This document shows, piece after piece, positions 1 through 11,818 of a stretch of 42,190 nucleotides of DNA (positions are counted from its first letter, which is position 1; each line of letters begins with the position of its first letter). The notes beneath the pieces were generated by a model. That model worked only from the letters and a program-made list of their open reading frames with translations, did not search any database and was not told the origin of the DNA. The DNA is taken from contig JAUYMC010000029.1 of assembly GCA_030699545.1 (NCBI GenBank), positions 1 through 42,190 on the forward strand, given 5' to 3'. The DNA is from Gemmatimonadales bacterium (GTDB lineage: Bacteria; Gemmatimonadota; Gemmatimonadetes; Gemmatimonadales; GWC2-71-9). The position numbers and the translations under genes are program-made.

Positions 1-268
1 CGGCGGCCGCGGCCCGGCGCACCGCGGTGCGCGGCGCGTCGCCCGGCTTGCCGATGCCGACGAGCAGAATGCGCTGCGCCTTGCCCGCGCTATACACGAG
101 CAGCAAGTCGTCGCGCTTGCCTTGATAGTCGCCCGCGCTGAACGCGCGGCCGAGCATCGGGTCGAGGTCGGCCAGCGACCCTGGCAGTGCCGATCCCTGC
201 GGGACCGCCACGGCGAGCAGCGGCGTTTCGATTTGTGCGAACGCTTGTGACACGATGCGAGTTTTCAC
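1..268 (-). CDS. Leucyl aminopeptidase (M17), N-terminal part, truncated by window edge
   Basis: Minus-strand translation from GTG at 268: [79 protein letters not shown]..., typical M17 N-domain; start overlaps the icd stop (GTGA). Confidence 0.65.
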   Translation of the reverse strand, partial: MKTRIVSQAFAQIETPLLAVAVPQGSALPGSLADLDPMLGRAFSAGDYQGKRDDLLLVYSAGKAQRILLVGIGKPGDAPRTAVRRAAAA

Positions 269-1467
269 GCGAGATGCTCGATGATGGTGTCGGCGAACGC
301 GGAGGTAGACACCTCCGTGGCGCCCGGGAGCTGGCGCGCGAGATCATACGTCACCCGTTTCGTGAGCACGGCTGCTTCCAATCCCCGCACGATGGCGCGG
401 GCGACGTCGTCCCACCCCAGCTCCTCGAACATCATCACGCCGGACAGGATCACGCTGCTGGGGTTCACTTTGTCCTGCCCCGCGTACTTCGGCGCGGTGC
501 CGTGCGTCGCCTCATACACCGCGTAGCCGTCGCCGACATTGCCGCCGGGCGCGAGGCCCAGCCCGCCGACCTGCGCCGCCGCGGCGTCGGAGAGATAGTC
601 ACCGTTGAGGTTCGGCGCCGCGATCACGGAGTACTCCCGCGGACGCAGCACGAGCTGTTGGAACATCGCATCCGCGATGCGGTCCTTGATGAGGACTTTG
701 CCCTGCGGTACCCGCGCGCCGCCTGTGTCCGACTCGGGAATGGTCTGCGCCCCAAACCGCTCGGCCGCCACCGCGTACCCCCAGTCGCGAAACCCGCCCT
801 CGGTGAACTTCATGATGTTGCCCTTGTGCACGAGCGTCACCGAGGGGCGGCCACTCTTGATCGCGTACTGAATCGCTTTCACCACCAACCGCTGCGAGCC
901 GAACTTGGACATCGGCTTGATGCCGATGGCGCTTTCCGGGCGGATCTTGGCGCCGAAGCGGTCGCGCAGGAACTCGATCAGGGCGCGGGCCTCGGCGCTC
1001 TCGGCCTGGTACTCGATGCCGGCATAGACGTCTTCGATGTTCTCGCGGAAGATCACGACGTCGAGCCGGCCCGGATTGGTGACGGGCGCGGGCACGCCCT
1101 TGAAGTAGCGCACGGGGCGGATGCAGGCGTAGAGATCGAGCAGCTGGCGCAGCGCGACGTTGAGCGAGCGCATGCCGCCGCCCACCGGCGTCGTCAGGGG
1201 TCCTTTGATCGCCACGCGATAGCGCCGGATGACGTCCAGCGTCTCGTCGGGCAGCCAGCTCCCGGTGGCCTTGAAGGCCTTCTCCCCGGCGAGCACTTCG
1301 AGCCACTCCACTTTGCGGGCGCCGCCGGAGGTCTTGGCGATGGCGGCGTCGAACACACGCACCGCGCCCCGCCAGATGTCCGGGCCGGTGCCATCGCCTT
1401 CGATGAACGGAATGGTGGGCTGATCGGGGACGATCCAACGGCCGTCCTGGTACGCGATGCTGGGCAT
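265..1467 (-). CDS. icd: Isocitrate dehydrogenase (NADP-type)
   Basis: 400 aa; [90 protein letters not shown]. Confidence 0.93.
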   Translation of the reverse strand: MPSIAYQDGRWIVPDQPTIPFIEGDGTGPDIWRGAVRVFDAAIAKTSGGARKVEWLEVLAGEKAFKATGSWLPDETLDVIRRYRVAIKGPLTTPVGGGMRSLNVALRQLLDLYACIRPVRYFKGVPAPVTNPGRLDVVIFRENIEDVYAGIEYQAESAEARALIEFLRDRFGAKIRPESAIGIKPMSKFGSQRLVVKAIQYAIKSGRPSVTLVHKGNIMKFTEGGFRDWGYAVAAERFGAQTIPESDTGGARVPQGKVLIKDRIADAMFQQLVLRPREYSVIAAPNLNGDYLSDAAAAQVGGLGLAPGGNVGDGYAVYEATHGTAPKYAGQDKVNPSSVILSGVMMFEELGWDDVARAIVRGLEAAVLTKRVTYDLARQLPGATEVSTSAFADTIIEHLA

Positions 1468-1576
1468 GTCGGCGTGCAGTTTACCTTACCGCCGGAAAAA
1501 TGGAAGCGCGAGAAAACGCACGCCGCGACGTTCTCCTTCACGCCGCCGGAGGGCCGCAAGGCCTGAACGACGCGGT

Positions 1577-2212
1577 CTACCAGCCGAGGGCCAGACCCGC
1601 GCTGAGGACGAGGTCGTTCTGGAACCGGCGGCTGCCGTCAAAGTCGCCGCCGTAGAAATAGTCTTCGATCTCGAGCCGCAGACCGACCGAGTTCGAGAAC
1701 GGGATCCGGAAGCCGAGGCCCACGACGCCGCCCCAATCGGTCACGCTCTCGTCGTCATCCACGACGTCACGACCGCGCCGGATGATCGCCGGCCCGCCGC
1801 TCAAGAACACGCCGAACCGCGATTCTGCGGGGCTCAGGCCCACCATCAGCTTGAGCCCGCCGAGGAACACTTCCGTGCTGCGCGCTTCGTTGATGGTCGT
1901 GCCATCGCTGATGCGCACCCGGGCCGGAGTAAAGCCGCCCGTGAGCTCGAAGCCGATCGGGCTCCGGCCCCAACTGGTCAGGCGCGCGCCGAAAATGAAG
2001 CTGTTGTGGCGCTCGATGTCCCGCCCCACGGCGCTGAACTCATTGCGCGTGGGAACGTAGGCGCCGCCCCAGGGGGTGACGGAGAAGCCGCCCTGCGCGG
2101 CGGATGGCGATGCGCCGACCGTGCCTACCACGCCCACCAGCGCGATCGCGCCCACCCATGCTCTCGTGCCTCCGAACATAACCGGACCTCCAGATAGGGT
2201 TTGCCGCCGCAC
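1577..2212 (-). CDS. Secreted / outer-membrane beta-barrel-like protein
   Basis: Signal peptide ending ASPSAAQG, then alternating Gly/aromatic strands (FSVTPWGGAYVPTRNEF...FQNDLVLSAGLALGW). Confidence 0.7.
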   Translation of the reverse strand: MRRQTLSGGPVMFGGTRAWVGAIALVGVVGTVGASPSAAQGGFSVTPWGGAYVPTRNEFSAVGRDIERHNSFIFGARLTSWGRSPIGFELTGGFTPARVRISDGTTINEARSTEVFLGGLKLMVGLSPAESRFGVFLSGGPAIIRRGRDVVDDDESVTDWGGVVGLGFRIPFSNSVGLRLEIEDYFYGGDFDGSRRFQNDLVLSAGLALGW

Positions 2213-2435
2213 CCGATTGCTCCGGCGGACACAGCGGACGATGGTCGAGGCCCCACCCCTGTCTCAATCGCTCCGGCGGGCCGTTTTCGGGCTACCACTC
2301 CCGAGCTAAACGTCGACAGGGCTTGACGCCTAATCCCCGGCACAACGTCACCATCACCATCGGCGGGAGCCCCGCCGGAGCGTTCCGCGCAACCCTGACT
2401 CACGAGCCGGGTTAAGCCCAAAGTAGGATTGTGGG

Positions 2436-3299
2436 ATGCGCGCCCAGGCCCGATCCTTGGGTTTCCTCTTTCGCCCTGTGGTGGCCATGCCGACGCCCTC
2501 GACTCCTCCCCTGAGCACGCTGTTGTTGGATGCGCCGGTCGGCCGGCATTTCGCGCAGCTCCACAGCGACGCCCAGAACCTCACCGACTCGGTCGTGCTG
2601 TTCGTGGAGACGGGTCTGCACCGTGGCAATGGCGTCGTGGTCGTCGCGTCGCGCGACACCATGGACCGCTACCTCGATCGACTCACCGCGGGGGGGGCGG
2701 ACGTCGAGGCGGCGCGCCGCTCAGGTCAGCTGGTGCTGCGCAATGCGGAAGACAGCCTGGCGCGCATCATGGTCGGCGACATGCCGGATTGGTCCAACTT
2801 CCGGCGCCTCGTGGGGAGCATGCTCGAAGAGGTCCAGGCATTCGGGCGCACGACGACGCGCGCGTACGGCGAGATGGTCAACGTGTTGTGGCGGGGAGGC
2901 CAGCCGCTGGCCGCCATTCGACTCGAGGAATACTGGAACGAGCTCGCGCGGCTCTATCCGTTCTCCCTCTTCTGTGGCTACATGGTCGACAGCCACGAGC
3001 ATGAAACGTATCGTGCCCCCCTGGGCGAGATCGGGCGCACGCATACCGACGTGCTGGCGTCGCAGGACGACGAGCGCTTTCGCGAAGCCCTCGATCATGC
3101 GAGCCGGGACATTTACGGCCTCCCGTTGACCCAACTCGTCACGCAGTCGGGCGCCGAAACGGACGCCGGCGAGCGGCGCCTACCGGAAGCGCAACGGACG
3201 ATGTTGTGGATCATGCGACATCTGCCGGAAACGAGAGGTGAAGTGCTGCGGCGGGTGCGGCGCTACTACCAGAACGGAAGGGGCGCGTCGGCGCCCTGA
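2436..3299 (+). CDS. MEDS-domain (DcmR-like sensory) protein
   Basis: GRHFAQLHSDAQNLTDSVVLFVETGLHRGNGVVVVASRDTMDRYLDRL...GQLVLRNAEDSLARIMVGDMPDW; true start may be internal (M at ~2487). Confidence 0.65.
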   Translation: MRAQARSLGFLFRPVVAMPTPSTPPLSTLLLDAPVGRHFAQLHSDAQNLTDSVVLFVETGLHRGNGVVVVASRDTMDRYLDRLTAGGADVEAARRSGQLVLRNAEDSLARIMVGDMPDWSNFRRLVGSMLEEVQAFGRTTTRAYGEMVNVLWRGGQPLAAIRLEEYWNELARLYPFSLFCGYMVDSHEHETYRAPLGEIGRTHTDVLASQDDERFREALDHASRDIYGLPLTQLVTQSGAETDAGERRLPEAQRTMLWIMRHLPETRGEVLRRVRRYYQNGRGASAP

Positions 3300-3481
3300 C
3301 CTGTGCGGGGCACGGCCGCTGCCCGCCCGTGCACATCCGGCCGTCGAACGTCATCAGCGCCTTCCAAGTCTTCGTCGAACATCAGATCGCGTCCCGTGCC
3401 CTGCTCCGCCGGCGACGGGGCGAAGGAGAGGCCACGGCCTCGAGCCGGCCGGCGATCCAGGTCGTGGAGCGGAGGTCAGAG

Positions 3482-3568
3482 GTGCCCGAGGAGAGAATCG
3501 AACTCTCACGCCGTTGCCGGCACAGGATTTTGAGTCCTGCGCGTCTGCCAGTTCCGCCACTCGGGCAC
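3482..3568 (-). tRNA. tRNA-Leu (anticodon CAA)
   Basis: 87-nt minus-strand cloverleaf GTGCCCGAGTGGCGGAACTGGCAGACGCGCAGGACTCAAAATCCTG...GGTTCGA-like T arm...CTCGGGCAC; loop CTCAAAA; long variable arm. Confidence 0.93.
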
Positions 3569-3591
3569 GTGGGGCGAGGAATATAACCGAC

Positions 3592-3620
3592 TTGCGAGAA
3601 TGCTTCGCGAGCGGTATGCT
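3592..3620 (+). promoter_or_regulatory. Candidate sigma70-type promoter for the cbb operon
   Basis: TTGCGA (3592-3597), 17-nt spacer, TATGCT (3615-3620), upstream of cbbL. Confidence 0.45.
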
Positions 3621-3631
3621 GGACCTAGACT

Positions 3632-5111
<1,480 letters not shown>

Positions 5112-5127
5112 GCGGAGACGCGAGACC

Positions 5128-5550
5128 ATGCGAATCACCCAGGGGACGTTCTCGTATCTGCCGGAGCTCTCCGACGAGCAGATCACGGCGCAGCTCCAGT
5201 ACTGCCTGGACAACGAGTGGGCGGTGTCGGTCGAGTACACCGACGACCCGCACCCCAGGAATGCGTACTGGGAGATGTTCGGCATGCCGCTGTTCGACTT
5301 GAAGGATCCCGCGGGCATCATGCAGGAGATCACCGCCTGCCGGAAGGCGTTTCCGCGCCACTATATCCGGGTCAACGGCTACGACCGGCGCTACCGGCGC
5401 CAGACGATGGCGCTGAGCTTCCTCGTCAACCGGCCGCCCGAGGAGCCCGGCTTCCGGCTCGAGCGGCAGGAAAGCACCGACCGCGTGGTTCGCTACACGC
5501 TGCATGCGTATGCGACCGACCGTCCGGCCGGAGAGCGGTACGGAGCCTAA
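5128..5550 (+). CDS. cbbS: RuBisCO small subunit (red-type)
   Basis: 140 aa; [58 protein letters not shown]; directly downstream of cbbL. Confidence 0.96.
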   Translation: MRITQGTFSYLPELSDEQITAQLQYCLDNEWAVSVEYTDDPHPRNAYWEMFGMPLFDLKDPAGIMQEITACRKAFPRHYIRVNGYDRRYRRQTMALSFLVNRPPEEPGFRLERQESTDRVVRYTLHAYATDRPAGERYGA

Positions 5551-6445
5551 GGCAGTCGCCGAGCGCGTGGATCTCGACGCCGAGTTCCGGGCGTCGAACA
5601 TCCAACCGCTGCTCGACGAGCTCGACCGGGAGCTGATCGGTCTCACGCCGATCAAGACCCGGATCCGGGAAATCGCCGCCCTGCTGCTCGTGGCCCGGCT
5701 GCGCGAGCAGCGCGGCCTGACGAGCGACCGCCCCACCCTGCACATGAGCTTCACCGGCAAGCCCGGAACGGGCAAGACGACCGTGGCGCTGCGCATGGCG
5801 TCGATCCTCCACCAGCTCGGCTACGTTCGGAAAGGCCACCTCGTCGTGGCCACGCGCGACGATCTCGTCGGCCAGTACGTGGGTCACACCGCGCCGAAGA
5901 CCAAGGAAGTCCTGAAGCGGGCGATGGGCGGCGTGCTGTTCATCGACGAGGCCTACTACTTGCACCGGCCGGAGAACGAGCGCGACTACGGGCAGGAGGC
6001 GATCGAGATGCTGCTCCAGGTCATGGAGAACCAGCGGGAGGATCTCGTCGTCATCCTGGCCGGCTATCGGGACCGGATGGAGACGTTCTTTCAGTCCAAC
6101 CCGGGTTTTCATTCGCGGGTGGCGCATCATCTCGATTTTCCGGACTACGCGCTCGACGAGCTGATGGCGATCGCCGAGCTGATGCTTGGCCGCCAGCAGT
6201 ACGGGCTGGACGATGCGTCACGCGCGGCGTTCCGGGAGTATTTGGCGCGGCGCATGGAGCAGCCCCACTTCGCGAACGCCCGCAGCGTCCGCAACGCACT
6301 CGACCGCGCGAAGCTGCGCCAGGCGAACCGCCTGCTGCGGCTTGGCGGGCAGGTGACGGACGAGGAGCTCACCCGGCTCGACGCCGCCGACATCCGGCAG
6401 AGTCGAGTCTTCGGCGACGAGACGACCGACCAGGAGCGACCATGA
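5504..6445 (+). CDS. cbbX: CbbX, AAA+ red-type RuBisCO activase
   Basis: [37 protein letters not shown]...[46 protein letters not shown]; start uncertain (5504 or 5510), overlapping the cbbS end. Confidence 0.93.
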   Translation: MRMRPTVRPESGTEPKAVAERVDLDAEFRASNIQPLLDELDRELIGLTPIKTRIREIAALLLVARLREQRGLTSDRPTLHMSFTGKPGTGKTTVALRMASILHQLGYVRKGHLVVATRDDLVGQYVGHTAPKTKEVLKRAMGGVLFIDEAYYLHRPENERDYGQEAIEMLLQVMENQREDLVVILAGYRDRMETFFQSNPGFHSRVAHHLDFPDYALDELMAIAELMLGRQQYGLDDASRAAFREYLARRMEQPHFANARSVRNALDRAKLRQANRLLRLGGQVTDEELTRLDAADIRQSRVFGDETTDQERP

Positions 6446-7383
6446 GGGAAGGATTCGGCGCGGGCCGTCCGATCATGCTGTGCCTCGTCGGCGATTCTGG
6501 CGCCGGGAAGTCCACGCTGTCGAACGGCGTCGTCGCTATCCTCGGCCCCGACCGCGTCACCGACATCTGCCTGGACGACTACCACTCGCTCGATCGCGTG
6601 GGACGCCAGGCGAAGCAGATCACCGCGCTGCATCCCGACTGCAATCACCTCGACCTCATCGCGCAGCACATGCGGCTGCTGCGCCACGGCGAGACGATCT
6701 TCAAGCCGGTGTACGACCATTCGGACGGCACCTTTGGCCCGCCGGAATTCGTCACCCCGACCTCCATCATGCTGGTGCACGGGTTGCACGGCTTGTACAC
6801 GCCGGAGCTGCGGCGCCAGTGGGACGTCTCGATCTTCCTCGATCCCGATCCCACGCTGCGCGTGGACTGGAAGATCAAACGCGATACGTCCAGGCGCGGC
6901 TACACGCGGGACGAGGTGCTCCAGCAGCTGGAGCATCGGCGGCACGACTCCGAGGCCCATGTGATGCCGCAGCGGGAAACGGCGGACATCGTCATCTCCT
7001 TCGCGCCGGGCGAGGACTACGCCTCCAAGCCCGACAATGCGCGGCTGAACGTCCGCATCCAGCTGCGCCACCCGATTCCGCTCCCGGACCTCGAGGGGGT
7101 GCGACTCGAGCGCGGCGCCGACGGGACCGACCGGCTGGAGATCAGCGGCGCGATCAGCGATACGGCGACCCGGGCGATCGAGAATCGCCTGTGGAGTCTG
7201 ATGCCGACCGCGCAGAACCTGCGCGCCGATCGACTGGGAATTTTCGTGGATGGGACCGAGGACCGCCGGTCGAACCCGCTGGCGGTCACGCAGCTGGTGT
7301 TGACGTACTACCTGGTGAAGGTGACGGCGCTGGTCCTCAAGGAGGAGCAGCGCCGCCACGACGCGGCCGCCGTCTCTAGATAG
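6442..7383 (+). CDS. Phosphoribulokinase
   Basis: [66 protein letters not shown] overlap with cbbX. Confidence 0.92.
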   Translation: MREGFGAGRPIMLCLVGDSGAGKSTLSNGVVAILGPDRVTDICLDDYHSLDRVGRQAKQITALHPDCNHLDLIAQHMRLLRHGETIFKPVYDHSDGTFGPPEFVTPTSIMLVHGLHGLYTPELRRQWDVSIFLDPDPTLRVDWKIKRDTSRRGYTRDEVLQQLEHRRHDSEAHVMPQRETADIVISFAPGEDYASKPDNARLNVRIQLRHPIPLPDLEGVRLERGADGTDRLEISGAISDTATRAIENRLWSLMPTAQNLRADRLGIFVDGTEDRRSNPLAVTQLVLTYYLVKVTALVLKEEQRRHDAAAVSR

Positions 7384-7915
7384 GCCGCCGTCCCGGACCG
7401 CGCGGCCGGCGGCGTTCACCGGGCGCGCCCGGCCCCATGCGACCGCGGCGCTGCTCCCGCATCTCGTTCACCCGGCGATGCAGGCGTTCGCGCATCAGCC
7501 CCAGCCGCGCGCGCTGGACCGGCGTGAGATACCCGGCCAGCTCGCGGTCTTCGTCCTGATCGATCTTGAGCAGTTCGGCGCGGCCCCCGTGGATCGCGTC
7601 CATCAGCTTGCGCACGCTGTCGGCGTTGGCCGCCACGCCGGGCTGCATCTGCCCCTCGAGCGCCCGCCGGCGCTCCATCTGCTGGCGGCCCAGCTCGCGC
7701 CGCCGAATGCCGAACCGCTCCTGGCTGGCCTGGAGCTTCGTTGCCTGGTCGGGCGTGAGCTGGAGTTGCTCCTGCACCCGCTGGCGGAACCGCTGCTCGA
7801 TCTGACCGCGCAGCCGCCCCGCCTCGGTGGTATCGCGTTGCCGCGGTTCCTGCGCCGCCAAAACGGACAGCGGCGCGATGACGGCGAAGACGACGGACAT
7901 GGACAGTCGCTTCAT
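7376..7915 (-). CDS. Spy/CpxP-like (LTXXQ-type) periplasmic protein
   Basis: Signal peptide; LQLTPDQATKLQ and YLTPVQRARL repeats; Arg-rich C-terminus. Confidence 0.6.
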   Translation of the reverse strand: MKRLSMSVVFAVIAPLSVLAAQEPRQRDTTEAGRLRGQIEQRFRQRVQEQLQLTPDQATKLQASQERFGIRRRELGRQQMERRRALEGQMQPGVAANADSVRKLMDAIHGGRAELLKIDQDEDRELAGYLTPVQRARLGLMRERLHRRVNEMREQRRGRMGPGAPGERRRPRGPGRRPI

Positions 7916-8344
7916 TTATCCCTCCAGGGTGCGCAGGACAGCACGGAGCTGCAGCGCGTCGAGTTCGGTGAGATCACTTCCGCCTTCGGGCGGCCCCAAC
8001 CCGCCGACACCGCCGGGGCCTGATGTATCGTCCAGCGCGGCGAGGAGCTCCCGCAGCTCCTCGGCCGACAAATCACTCAAATCATCCGCGACGAAGTACG
8101 CGCTTTCGACGCCGGCGCGCCCATTCTGCCGCACGACTTCCCGGACGGCCAAGCCGCCCCCGAGCAGTGCGACGACCGCGGCGGCAATACGGAGCCAGCC
8201 GAAGCGCGTGGGCGGAGCCTCGCGCAGTCTCCGCGTGACCGCTTCCGCGACCCGATCGACGTTGACCCGATCGGCCGCAGCCGCGCCCAGCCGGCGCGCC
8301 GCGTCCCACAGCTCCCGATCGTCCAATGGTTCGTCGTGCTTCAT
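7916..8344 (-). CDS. Putative anti-sigma factor (membrane-anchored)
   Basis: MKHDEPLDDRELWDAARRLG...FGWLRIAAAVVALLGGGLAVREVVRQ; ATGA overlap with the ECF sigma gene. The longer ORF 7916-8836 is a frame artefact. Confidence 0.6.
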   Translation of the reverse strand: MKHDEPLDDRELWDAARRLGAAAADRVNVDRVAEAVTRRLREAPPTRFGWLRIAAAVVALLGGGLAVREVVRQNGRAGVESAYFVADDLSDLSAEELRELLAALDDTSGPGGVGGLGPPEGGSDLTELDALQLRAVLRTLEG

Positions 8345-8904
8345 TCGACCAGCTCCTTGAGACGTTTCACCGCGTGGTGGTAATGGACCCGTGCGGCACC
8401 GGGACTCGTATTGAGCGCAGCGGCGATCTCCGCATACTCGAGCCCCTGCTGTGCGCGCAGCAGAAAGACTTCGCGCTGCAATCGCGACAGCTTGCGGAGC
8501 CCGCTCGCGAGCCGGGTCACCGCCTCCCCCGCCTCGGCCAGCTCGTGGGGCGTCCCGCCCCGGTCCAGGATCCGATCGTCCAGGGGGACCACGTGCTGGC
8601 GCGCGGCCCGACGGCCCTGGTCCCGCGCGACGTTGGCGCCGATCGCCAGCAGCCAGGTCCGAAACCGGCACTGGCCGCGAAACCCGCCGAGCGCGCGGAA
8701 CGCGCGAATGAACGTCTCCTGCACAACGTCCTCGAGCTCGGCCTCGGGCACACCCGCGCCCGCCACGAACTGCGCGAGCGCCCGGGCGTGCCGCCGCACC
8801 AACTCGGCGGCCGCCTGCTCGTCGCCTCCCTGCCACGCGGCTATCAGGGCCGCATCGGGAGATGGCTCTGCGCCCGCCGGTTGCGGTAGCGTCATGGACT
8901 CCAT
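8341..8904 (-). CDS. ECF RNA polymerase sigma factor
   Basis: DVVQETFIRAFRALGGFRGQCRFRTWLLAIGANVARDQGRR (region 2) and LSRLQREVFLLRAQQGLEYAEIAAALNTSPGAARVHYHHAVKRL (region 4). Confidence 0.9.
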   Translation of the reverse strand: MESMTLPQPAGAEPSPDAALIAAWQGGDEQAAAELVRRHARALAQFVAGAGVPEAELEDVVQETFIRAFRALGGFRGQCRFRTWLLAIGANVARDQGRRAARQHVVPLDDRILDRGGTPHELAEAGEAVTRLASGLRKLSRLQREVFLLRAQQGLEYAEIAAALNTSPGAARVHYHHAVKRLKELVE

Positions 8905-8975
8905 GCGTTGGACGTCTGCCCCCCTCGGTTATTAAGTAGCACCTTGTCTCCCGCGGGACCCAGGGGTAGGTTGCG

Positions 8976-8995
8976 GTTCGAACGCTCGTTCGAAC
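8976..8995. promoter_or_regulatory. Inverted repeat GTTCGAACG-CT-CGTTCGAAC, candidate TetR operator
   Basis: 9-bp perfect arms, 2-nt spacer, ending 1 nt before the TetR ATG (8997). Confidence 0.65.
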
Positions 8996-8996
8996 T

Positions 8997-9572
8997 ATGC
9001 GCCCCTACGACGAACGCCTCGATCATCTCCTCGCCCAAGCTGCCCGGGTCTTCGCCGAGCAGGGATATCATTCGACCACGATGCGGGGGTTGGCCGCGGC
9101 AAGCGGGATGTCGCTCGCCGGGATGTACTACTACGTCCGGGGGAAGGAAGATCTCCTCACGCTCATTCAGGAGCGCTGCTTCACGCAGGTGCTCGCGGGC
9201 GCCGAGCGGGCGGTCGCCACGGCCACCGACCCCGTCGAGCGCCTCCACGCCTTCATCCGGCATCACGTGACGTTTTTCGCCCAGCACATGGCCGAGATGA
9301 AGGTGCTCTCGCACGAGCCGGCCCGCGGGGTCAGCGCCCTGAAGCGGCGCTATGTGAATCGGCTCGAGCAGCTGCTGCGCGATGTCGCGCCCGACGAGGC
9401 GACGGTGGACCGCCACGCGGCGGGGTACATCCTGTTTGGCATGATGAACTGGATTTACACCTGGTACGACCCGGCGGGCGCGATCGAACCGCGCCGCCTG
9501 GCCGATCTCATGGCGCGCATTTTCCTCGGGGGGTTCCTCGAGGCGCGCCCTACGGCTCACGCAAGGGGATGA
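8997..9572 (+). CDS. TetR/AcrR family transcriptional regulator
   Basis: DHLLAQAARVFAEQGYHSTTMRGLAAASGMSLAGMYYYVRGKEDLL helix-turn-helix. Confidence 0.9.
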   Translation: MRPYDERLDHLLAQAARVFAEQGYHSTTMRGLAAASGMSLAGMYYYVRGKEDLLTLIQERCFTQVLAGAERAVATATDPVERLHAFIRHHVTFFAQHMAEMKVLSHEPARGVSALKRRYVNRLEQLLRDVAPDEATVDRHAAGYILFGMMNWIYTWYDPAGAIEPRRLADLMARIFLGGFLEARPTAHARG

Positions 9573-9578
9573 CGCACC

Positions 9579-10388
9579 ATGGCGACGATGACTGAACCGC
9601 ACGTGAAAACGCTCATCCAATACCGCGTGGAGGACGGGCTCGCGATCATCGAGCTCGACGATCCCCCGGCGAATACGTATACGTACGAGATGATGCGCCA
9701 GATCGACGAGGCGGTCCTCAAGGCCCGCTTCGACGACGGCGTGTACGTCATCGTGATCCGCGGCAAGGGCGAGAAGTTCTTCTCAGCGGGCGCGAACATT
9801 GCGTACCTCAACAGCATCACGCCCCGGTACAAGTACTTCTTCTGTCTGCACGCCAACGAAACGCTGAACCGGCTCGAGCAGACGCCCAAACTGACGATCG
9901 CCGCGCTCAACGGGCACACCGTCGGCGGCGGGCTCGAGATCGCGATGGCGTGCGATCTCCGCCTCGCCAAGCAGAACGCCGGCAAGATCGGCCTGCCCGA
10001 GGTGAACCTCGGCGTGCTTCCCGGCACCGGCGGTACCCAGCGCCTCGCGCGGATCGTCGGGAAATCGCTCGCCATCGAGCTGATGGTGAAGGGCGAGACG
10101 TTCTCGTTCGAGCGCGCCACGGAGCTCGGCCTGGTCAACGACGTCTTCCCTGCCGATTCCTACTGGGAGCAGGTGATTCTGTACGCCCGGCAATTCTGCC
10201 CGCCGCACAAGGCGTCGAAGGCGGTCGGCTTGATCAAGCGGGCGGTGCAGTCGGGGGCCGAAGTGCCGTTCGAGTCGGGCCTCGCGATCGAGCGCGAGCT
10301 GCAGCAGCAGCTGTTCCAGAGCGAGGACGCGAAGGAAGGCATCGCCGCCTACACCGAGAAGCGCGTGGCGGAGTTCAAGGGGAAGTGA
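9579..10388 (+). CDS. Enoyl-CoA hydratase/isomerase (crotonase) family protein
   Basis: FFSAGANIAYL, AALNGHTVGGGLEIAMACDLRLA, GLPEVNLGVLPGTGGTQRLARIVG. Confidence 0.9.
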   Translation: MATMTEPHVKTLIQYRVEDGLAIIELDDPPANTYTYEMMRQIDEAVLKARFDDGVYVIVIRGKGEKFFSAGANIAYLNSITPRYKYFFCLHANETLNRLEQTPKLTIAALNGHTVGGGLEIAMACDLRLAKQNAGKIGLPEVNLGVLPGTGGTQRLARIVGKSLAIELMVKGETFSFERATELGLVNDVFPADSYWEQVILYARQFCPPHKASKAVGLIKRAVQSGAEVPFESGLAIERELQQQLFQSEDAKEGIAAYTEKRVAEFKGK

Positions 10389-11818
10389 AGACCGACCTCT
10401 TCATTAATAACGAGTGGCGCCCCGCCACGTCCGGGAAACGGTTTCCCGTCGTCAATCCCGCGACGGAAGAAGTGCTGGCCGAAGTCGCGGCCGGAGACGC
10501 CGCCGACGTCGATACCGCGGTGCGGGCGGCGAAGGCCTGCTTTGAATCGCAAGCGTGGCGGGAGATGTCGGGGAGGAAGAGAGGGACACTCCTCTTTAAA
10601 GCGGCAGATCTGCTCGAAGCCCGGCTCGACGAAGTCGCCCGGCTGGAGACAGCACAGAACGGCAAGACGCTGTTCGAGTCGAAGATCGAAATCGGCATGG
10701 TGGTCAACACGCTGCGGTATTACGCAGGGTGGGCCGACAAGATCACGGGCGACACGCTGCCCGTCGAAGGGCCGTTCTTCACGTACACCCTGCGCGAGCC
10801 GATCGGCGTCGTCGGGGCGATCGTCCCCTGGAACTTTCCGCTGAACATCGCCAGCTGGAAATTCGCCCCCGCCCTCGCCGCCGGCTGCACGATGGTCCTC
10901 AAACCCGCCTCGGAGACGCCCCTCACCGCCCTGCTCTTCGCCGAGATCGCGCTCGAAGCGGGGCTGCCGGCGGGGGCCTTCAACGTCATCGCTGGCGGCG
11001 GGTCGACCGCGGGCGCCGCGCTCGTGCGCCATCCCGACGTGGACAAGATCTCGTTCACCGGCTCGACGGAAATCGGCCGCCAGATCATGAAGACGGCCGC
11101 CGACACGAACAAGCGCGTGACGCTCGAGCTGGGCGGCAAGAGCCCCAACATCATCTTTGCCGACGCCGATCTGAAAGCCGCCGTCCGCGGCGCCCAGACC
11201 GGCATTTTTTACGGCAAGGGGGAAGTCTGCGCGGCGGGGTCACGGCTCCTGGTCGAGAAGTCCGTGCATGCGCAGGTGATCGAGCAGCTCGCCGAGGGCG
11301 CCAAGAAGCTGACGCCCGGAGATCCCCTCGATAAGAACACCCGCATGGGGGCCCTCGTCTCCAAGAAGCAGCAGGAGACGGTCCTCTCCTACATCCAGAA
11401 GGGTGTGGACGAAGGAGCCCGGCTGGTGGCCGGCGGCAAAGCGGCGAAGCCCAACGGTAGGGGCTACTACGTGGAAGCGACGGTCTTCGACGCCGTGCAG
11501 CCCGAGATGACGATCGCGCGCGAAGAGATCTTCGGCCCGGTGCTGGCCGTGCTGACGTTCGACGACTTCGAGCAGGGCGTGCAGCTCGCGAACCAGACGA
11601 TCTACGGCCTCGCGGCGGGCATCTGGACGAAGGACATCCAGAAGGCCCATCGAACGGCCAAAGCGATCCGCGCCGGCACGGTGTGGATCAATTCGTACAA
11701 CTCCTACGATTCGGGGGCGCCGTTCGGCGGCTTCAAGGCGTCTGGATTCGGGCGTGACCTGGGCCGCGAAGCGATCGAGGGATATCTCGAGACCAAGACT
11801 GTGTGGGTCGCATTGTGA
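10385..11818 (+). CDS. NAD(P)-dependent aldehyde dehydrogenase
   Basis: GTG start with GTGA overlap; VPWNFPLNIASWKFAPALAAGCTMVLKPASETPL, FTGSTEIGRQIM, LELGGKSPNIIFADAD, EEIFGPVLAVL. Confidence 0.92.
   Translation: MKTDLFINNEWRPATSGKRFPVVNPATEEVLAEVAAGDAADVDTAVRAAKACFESQAWREMSGRKRGTLLFKAADLLEARLDEVARLETAQNGKTLFESKIEIGMVVNTLRYYAGWADKITGDTLPVEGPFFTYTLREPIGVVGAIVPWNFPLNIASWKFAPALAAGCTMVLKPASETPLTALLFAEIALEAGLPAGAFNVIAGGGSTAGAALVRHPDVDKISFTGSTEIGRQIMKTAADTNKRVTLELGGKSPNIIFADADLKAAVRGAQTGIFYGKGEVCAAGSRLLVEKSVHAQVIEQLAEGAKKLTPGDPLDKNTRMGALVSKKQQETVLSYIQKGVDEGARLVAGGKAAKPNGRGYYVEATVFDAVQPEMTIAREEIFGPVLAVLTFDDFEQGVQLANQTIYGLAAGIWTKDIQKAHRTAKAIRAGTVWINSYNSYDSGAPFGGFKASGFGRDLGREAIEGYLETKTVWVAL

Noticed and set aside
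187-1566. Long + strand ORF (459 aa) antisense to icd
   Set aside because: Low-complexity Arg/Ala/His-rich translation; a GC3-bias shadow of the real minus-strand gene
3482-3568. tRNA-Leu as island attachment site
   Set aside because: Flanked on both sides by metabolic/backbone genes, with no integrase or direct repeat of the tRNA 3' end nearby
7916-8836. 306-aa ORF reading through both anti-sigma and sigma genes
   Set aside because: The upstream part is out-of-frame shadow of the ECF sigma gene; the real start is MKHDEP at 8344
9950-11818. 622-aa version of the aldehyde dehydrogenase
   Set aside because: N-terminal 145 aa are a frame shadow of the crotonase; the GTG at 10385 overlaps the crotonase stop
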